Origin: Flavobacterium beibuense
GTDB taxonomy: Bacteria > Bacteroidota > Bacteroidia > Flavobacteriales > Flavobacteriaceae
Assembly (NCBI RefSeq): GCF_004151245.1
Contig: NZ_JUIW01000010.1
Location: 150,140-214,139, forward strand
Length of the DNA: 64,000 bases
Reading direction: 5' to 3'
The notes under the pieces are model-generated. The model was not told the origin of the DNA. It did not search any database and saw only the letters and a list, made by a program, of their open reading frames with translations. Every line of letters starts with the position of its first letter. The stretch's first letter is position 1. Of this stretch, positions 63,701 to 64,000 are shown piece after piece. Position numbers and translations under genes: made by a program.

Positions 63701-64000
63701 CCTTGAGGTTTCTCTTGATGATAATTATACTGAAGAAACAGTTCTTATTGAATGGACAGGCCCTAACGGATCTACGGTAGGTACAGGTCTTACAGCTGTT
63801 GCAGAGGAAATAGGTGATTATATGGTAACCGTAACCCCTGTTGGTGGTGATATCTGTTCTTCTGTCCTTGTGCAGACTGTAGAGAGTATTGCTTGTACAA
63901 TCCCACGTGGTATCTCTCCAAATGGTGACGGTATGAACGATGAGTTTGATTTGACCGGATTTAATGTAACCAAAATAGGCATCTTTAACCGTTATGGTAA
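57780..64000 (+). CDS. giant surface protein with 8 tandem repeats and gliding-type C-terminal domain (3' end outside window)
   Basis: The frame from the ATG at 57780 stays open to the window end, 2073 codons. The signal peptide is MKKITLLFFMSLLSLCTFAQ. Next come an adhesin-like domain (about 25-190, EGFEGATFPPTGWTSYNN), a fibronectin type III domain (about 195-280) and eight tandem repeats of about 134 aa (about 280-1355), each with a DDDDVWF motif and mostly joined by GTPPPPPAND linkers. A choice-of-anchor-L-like region follows (about 1360-1620, LATGSINEAPGPNPNN, LFASNEYGTFQCNFSDAFAF). After Ig-like modules, the C-terminal gliding-motility-type domain begins near residue 2040 (IPRGISPNGDGMNDEFDL). 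It is a probable T9SS type B surface adhesin. The window ends inside that last domain. Confidence 0.92.
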   Translation, partial: MKKITLLFFMSLLSLCTFAQDLGIDPPEGFEGATFPPTGWTSYNNGIGNLQQWKQTIIAANDTYPPHTGDYAAFIDRENVPDTGDPAKDWLVTPLFEMPVNGQLRFWSRLTLPGNQGTIYRIMIAPEGADLSDLASYTTVQTYTEALINPSQTEYNEIVLNLPGTAGQNYHVAFIMEGDFQDRWLIDDVGIVQQCLPPTNLGVSGVTDTTATLTWTGAAPQYEVEVVQLTEVPTGSGEIVDTNSYVADPLLPMTPYRFYVRSVCGVGNTSDWAGPFNFSTAPENDACADAIALTVNPTNICTSSTPGSINGATASAEANTCFGTDDDDVWFTFVATATTHLINLNNITNGTTDLYHVVYSGTSCGALTQLYCSDPNNSTANGLTVGQTYYIRVYSWTATAGQTSNFNICVGTPPPPPANDECATATAVAVNPDLNCAQFATGTIYSATASPDANSCGGTDDDDVWFSFVATSANHTINLNNITGGTTDLFHAVYSGSCGSLTNLVCSDPNNSIVGGLTIGNTYYVRVYSWTATANQTSVFDICIGTPPPPPANDDCVNATAVAVNPDLNCTQFTQGTIAWATPSIDANSCGGTDDDDVWFSFVATATTHTINLNNITGGTTDLFHAVYSGSCGTLTNLVCSDPNNSLVGGLTIGNTYYVRVYSWTSTPGQTSVFDICVGTPPPPPANDECANATVVLTNPDLLCGNVGTGTIAWATGSAEANSCFGTDDDDVWFQFVATSTTHTIDLTNITGSTTDLYHAVYSGSCGALTNLVCSDPNNSIVGGLTIGNTYYVRVYSWTSTSGQTSAFNICIGTPPPPPANDECADAIQVLTNTDLSCTNFESGTIAWATGSLEPNSCFGTDDDDVWFSFVATNDVHTINLNNVVGSTTFLYHVLYEGVSCGSMTQVYCSTVNSSLATGLTVGNTYYVRVYSSTATGGQTTTFDICVGTPPPPPANDECAQAVPVPVNPTQICAQTVPGSIAWTTPSAEGNTCFGTDDDDVWFEFVATGPTHLISLINITGGTTDLYHVLYQGDECGTLTQLYCSDPNQSVANGLTAGTTYKIRVYSWTSTSNQQSSFEVCVGTPPPPPANDDCAEAIPVPVNPAQFCIETVPGTIYSATASAEGNTCGGTDDDDVWFEFVATGPEHIISLLNITDGTTDLYHVLYQGDECGTLTQLYCSDPNQSLATGLTAGTTYKIRVYSWTSTANQTSSFDVCVGTPPPPPANDECAEATVVPVNPGTECIESVTASIYSATASPEGNTCGGTDDDDVWFEFTATNPTHFITLYNINGGTTDLYHVLYEGDECGTLTQVYCSDNNQSLAQNLTVGTTYKVRVYSWTATAGQTSNFDICVGTPAGSILVDDTTFTTEQLVETVLIGSECAIVSNITSQSGSDFGGSSSIGYFNFNDSSFPFNDGVILATGSINEAPGPNPNNNAGTVGTGWGGDADLSAIIAEGGNTGTLNNATILEFDFIPLTNQITFDFLFASNEYGTFQCNFSDAFAFILTDLEDDTADPVNLAVIPGTNVPVSVVNIRDAAYNAGCASVNPEYFDTFNQDNPYGSAIGYIGQTVVMTAAGDVIPGNQYHIKLVIADYNDSAFNSAVFLAGGSFDIGGIDIGADLTIEGGTAICDQEESTISTGLDEEFYDFVWYTVDEDGIATEIPGETGTDLVVNETNDYRVIATYTGSTCSLEGNKRVEFYLPVPETVGAPVDLIACDASGFSTFDFTSNTDLIEAGVIEGYDVADFVISYHESEADAQNDVNPIGPVYENTVAESQPIYVRVEYTPTGCVGILSFNLIIQDLTPDFDMGGDFNICEGTTGVTIDLVANNFDPASPDVTYSWTYNGDPLPDTGSSVAVTGEGTYEVTVSNSGCEATQSVFVTVTPVPVADVMTDVTSCDSYVLPALSAGNNYYTGPAGSGDMLAAGTELTTDQMIYIYAESGTAPVNCTDESSFMVSVVPTPVLGITGGCEGGIYTLEVSLDDNYTEETVLIEWTGPNGSTVGTGLTAVAEEIGDYMVTVTPVGGDICSSVLVQTVESIACTIPRGISPNGDGMNDEFDLTGFNVTKIGIFNRYG
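58633..61850 (+). repeat. eight tandem repeats of about 402 bp in the surface-protein gene
   Basis: Linker positions (GTPPPPPA) at about 59010, 59413, 59814, 60216, 60622, 61026 and 61431, and the final truncated linker at about 61839, give unit lengths of about 401-408 bp. Neighbouring units share long stretches at DNA level, for example the block encoding GGTTDLFHAVYSGSCG. High similarity indicates recent duplication or gene conversion, and copy-number variation is expected. Confidence 0.93.

Overview
The window looks like a chromosome segment from a member of the Flavobacteriaceae (Bacteroidota), probably Flavobacterium or a close relative. The signs are several proteins with type IX secretion (T9SS) sorting or gliding-type C-terminal domains, a MurF-alanine racemase fusion, a TonB-dependent receptor with a carboxypeptidase-like N-terminal domain, a TAnnTTTG-type promoter, and A-rich sequence ahead of start codons instead of strong Shine-Dalgarno sites. 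Genus is inference.

The most notable region is 2686-12896. It is a roughly 10.2-kb integrative element inserted into the 3' part of a tRNA gene with anticodon CAT. A perfect 47-bp direct repeat (2686-2732 and 12850-12896) marks the two ends: the intact tRNA is rebuilt at the right end and a tRNA 3' fragment is left at the left end. The backbone carries a tyrosine recombinase, a gene II/X-like replication initiator, an excisionase-type HTH protein, a short RadC/JAB protein, an XRE regulator and several unknown genes. The cargo is a complete effector module of a type VI-B CRISPR system: a 1147-aa Cas13b with both RxxxxH HEPN motifs, followed by a six-repeat array (36-nt repeats, 30-nt spacers). 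There is no cas1/cas2 and no neighbouring csx27/csx28 gene. Spacers 1 and 4 overlap by 13 nt exactly at their ends. Joined, they reconstruct a 47-nt target whose sense strand contains a start codon and an open frame, and whose known flanks fit the published Cas13b flanking rule. The element also shows paired direct repeats near both ends (candidate integrase arm sites), an iteron-like cluster, a hairpin plus G-tract region, and twin GAAA-loop terminators.

Left of the element (1-2658) are a MATE transporter N-terminus (cut by the window edge), a LolC/E-like permease, rbfA and methylmalonyl-CoA epimerase. From 13 to 21 kb are a small acidic lipoprotein, a 2H phosphoesterase and two large T9SS surface proteins. 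From 21 to 30 kb come a two-gene predicted DNA-repair cassette (radical SAM protein plus partner) whose first start codon lies in an 18-bp perfect inverted repeat, then ribE, pdxA, and a lipid-synthesis cluster (DUF177, rpmF, fabH, accB, accC).

From 30 to 42 kb are a membrane FMN-binding glutamate-synthase-like protein, a bleomycin-hydrolase-like peptidase, two prolyl-oligopeptidase-family enzymes, DedA, an FAD oxidoreductase, a GNAT acetyltransferase, mtgA and an LpxR-like protein. From 42 to 46 kb is a His-rich protein / TonB receptor / lipoprotein operon that suggests metal uptake. From 46 to 57.6 kb are housekeeping genes: asd, mscL, murF-alr, tdk, rsmI, recJ and lpxH. From 57780 to the window end runs one giant surface protein with eight tandem repeats of about 134 aa, a choice-of-anchor-L-like region and the start of a gliding-type C-terminal domain.
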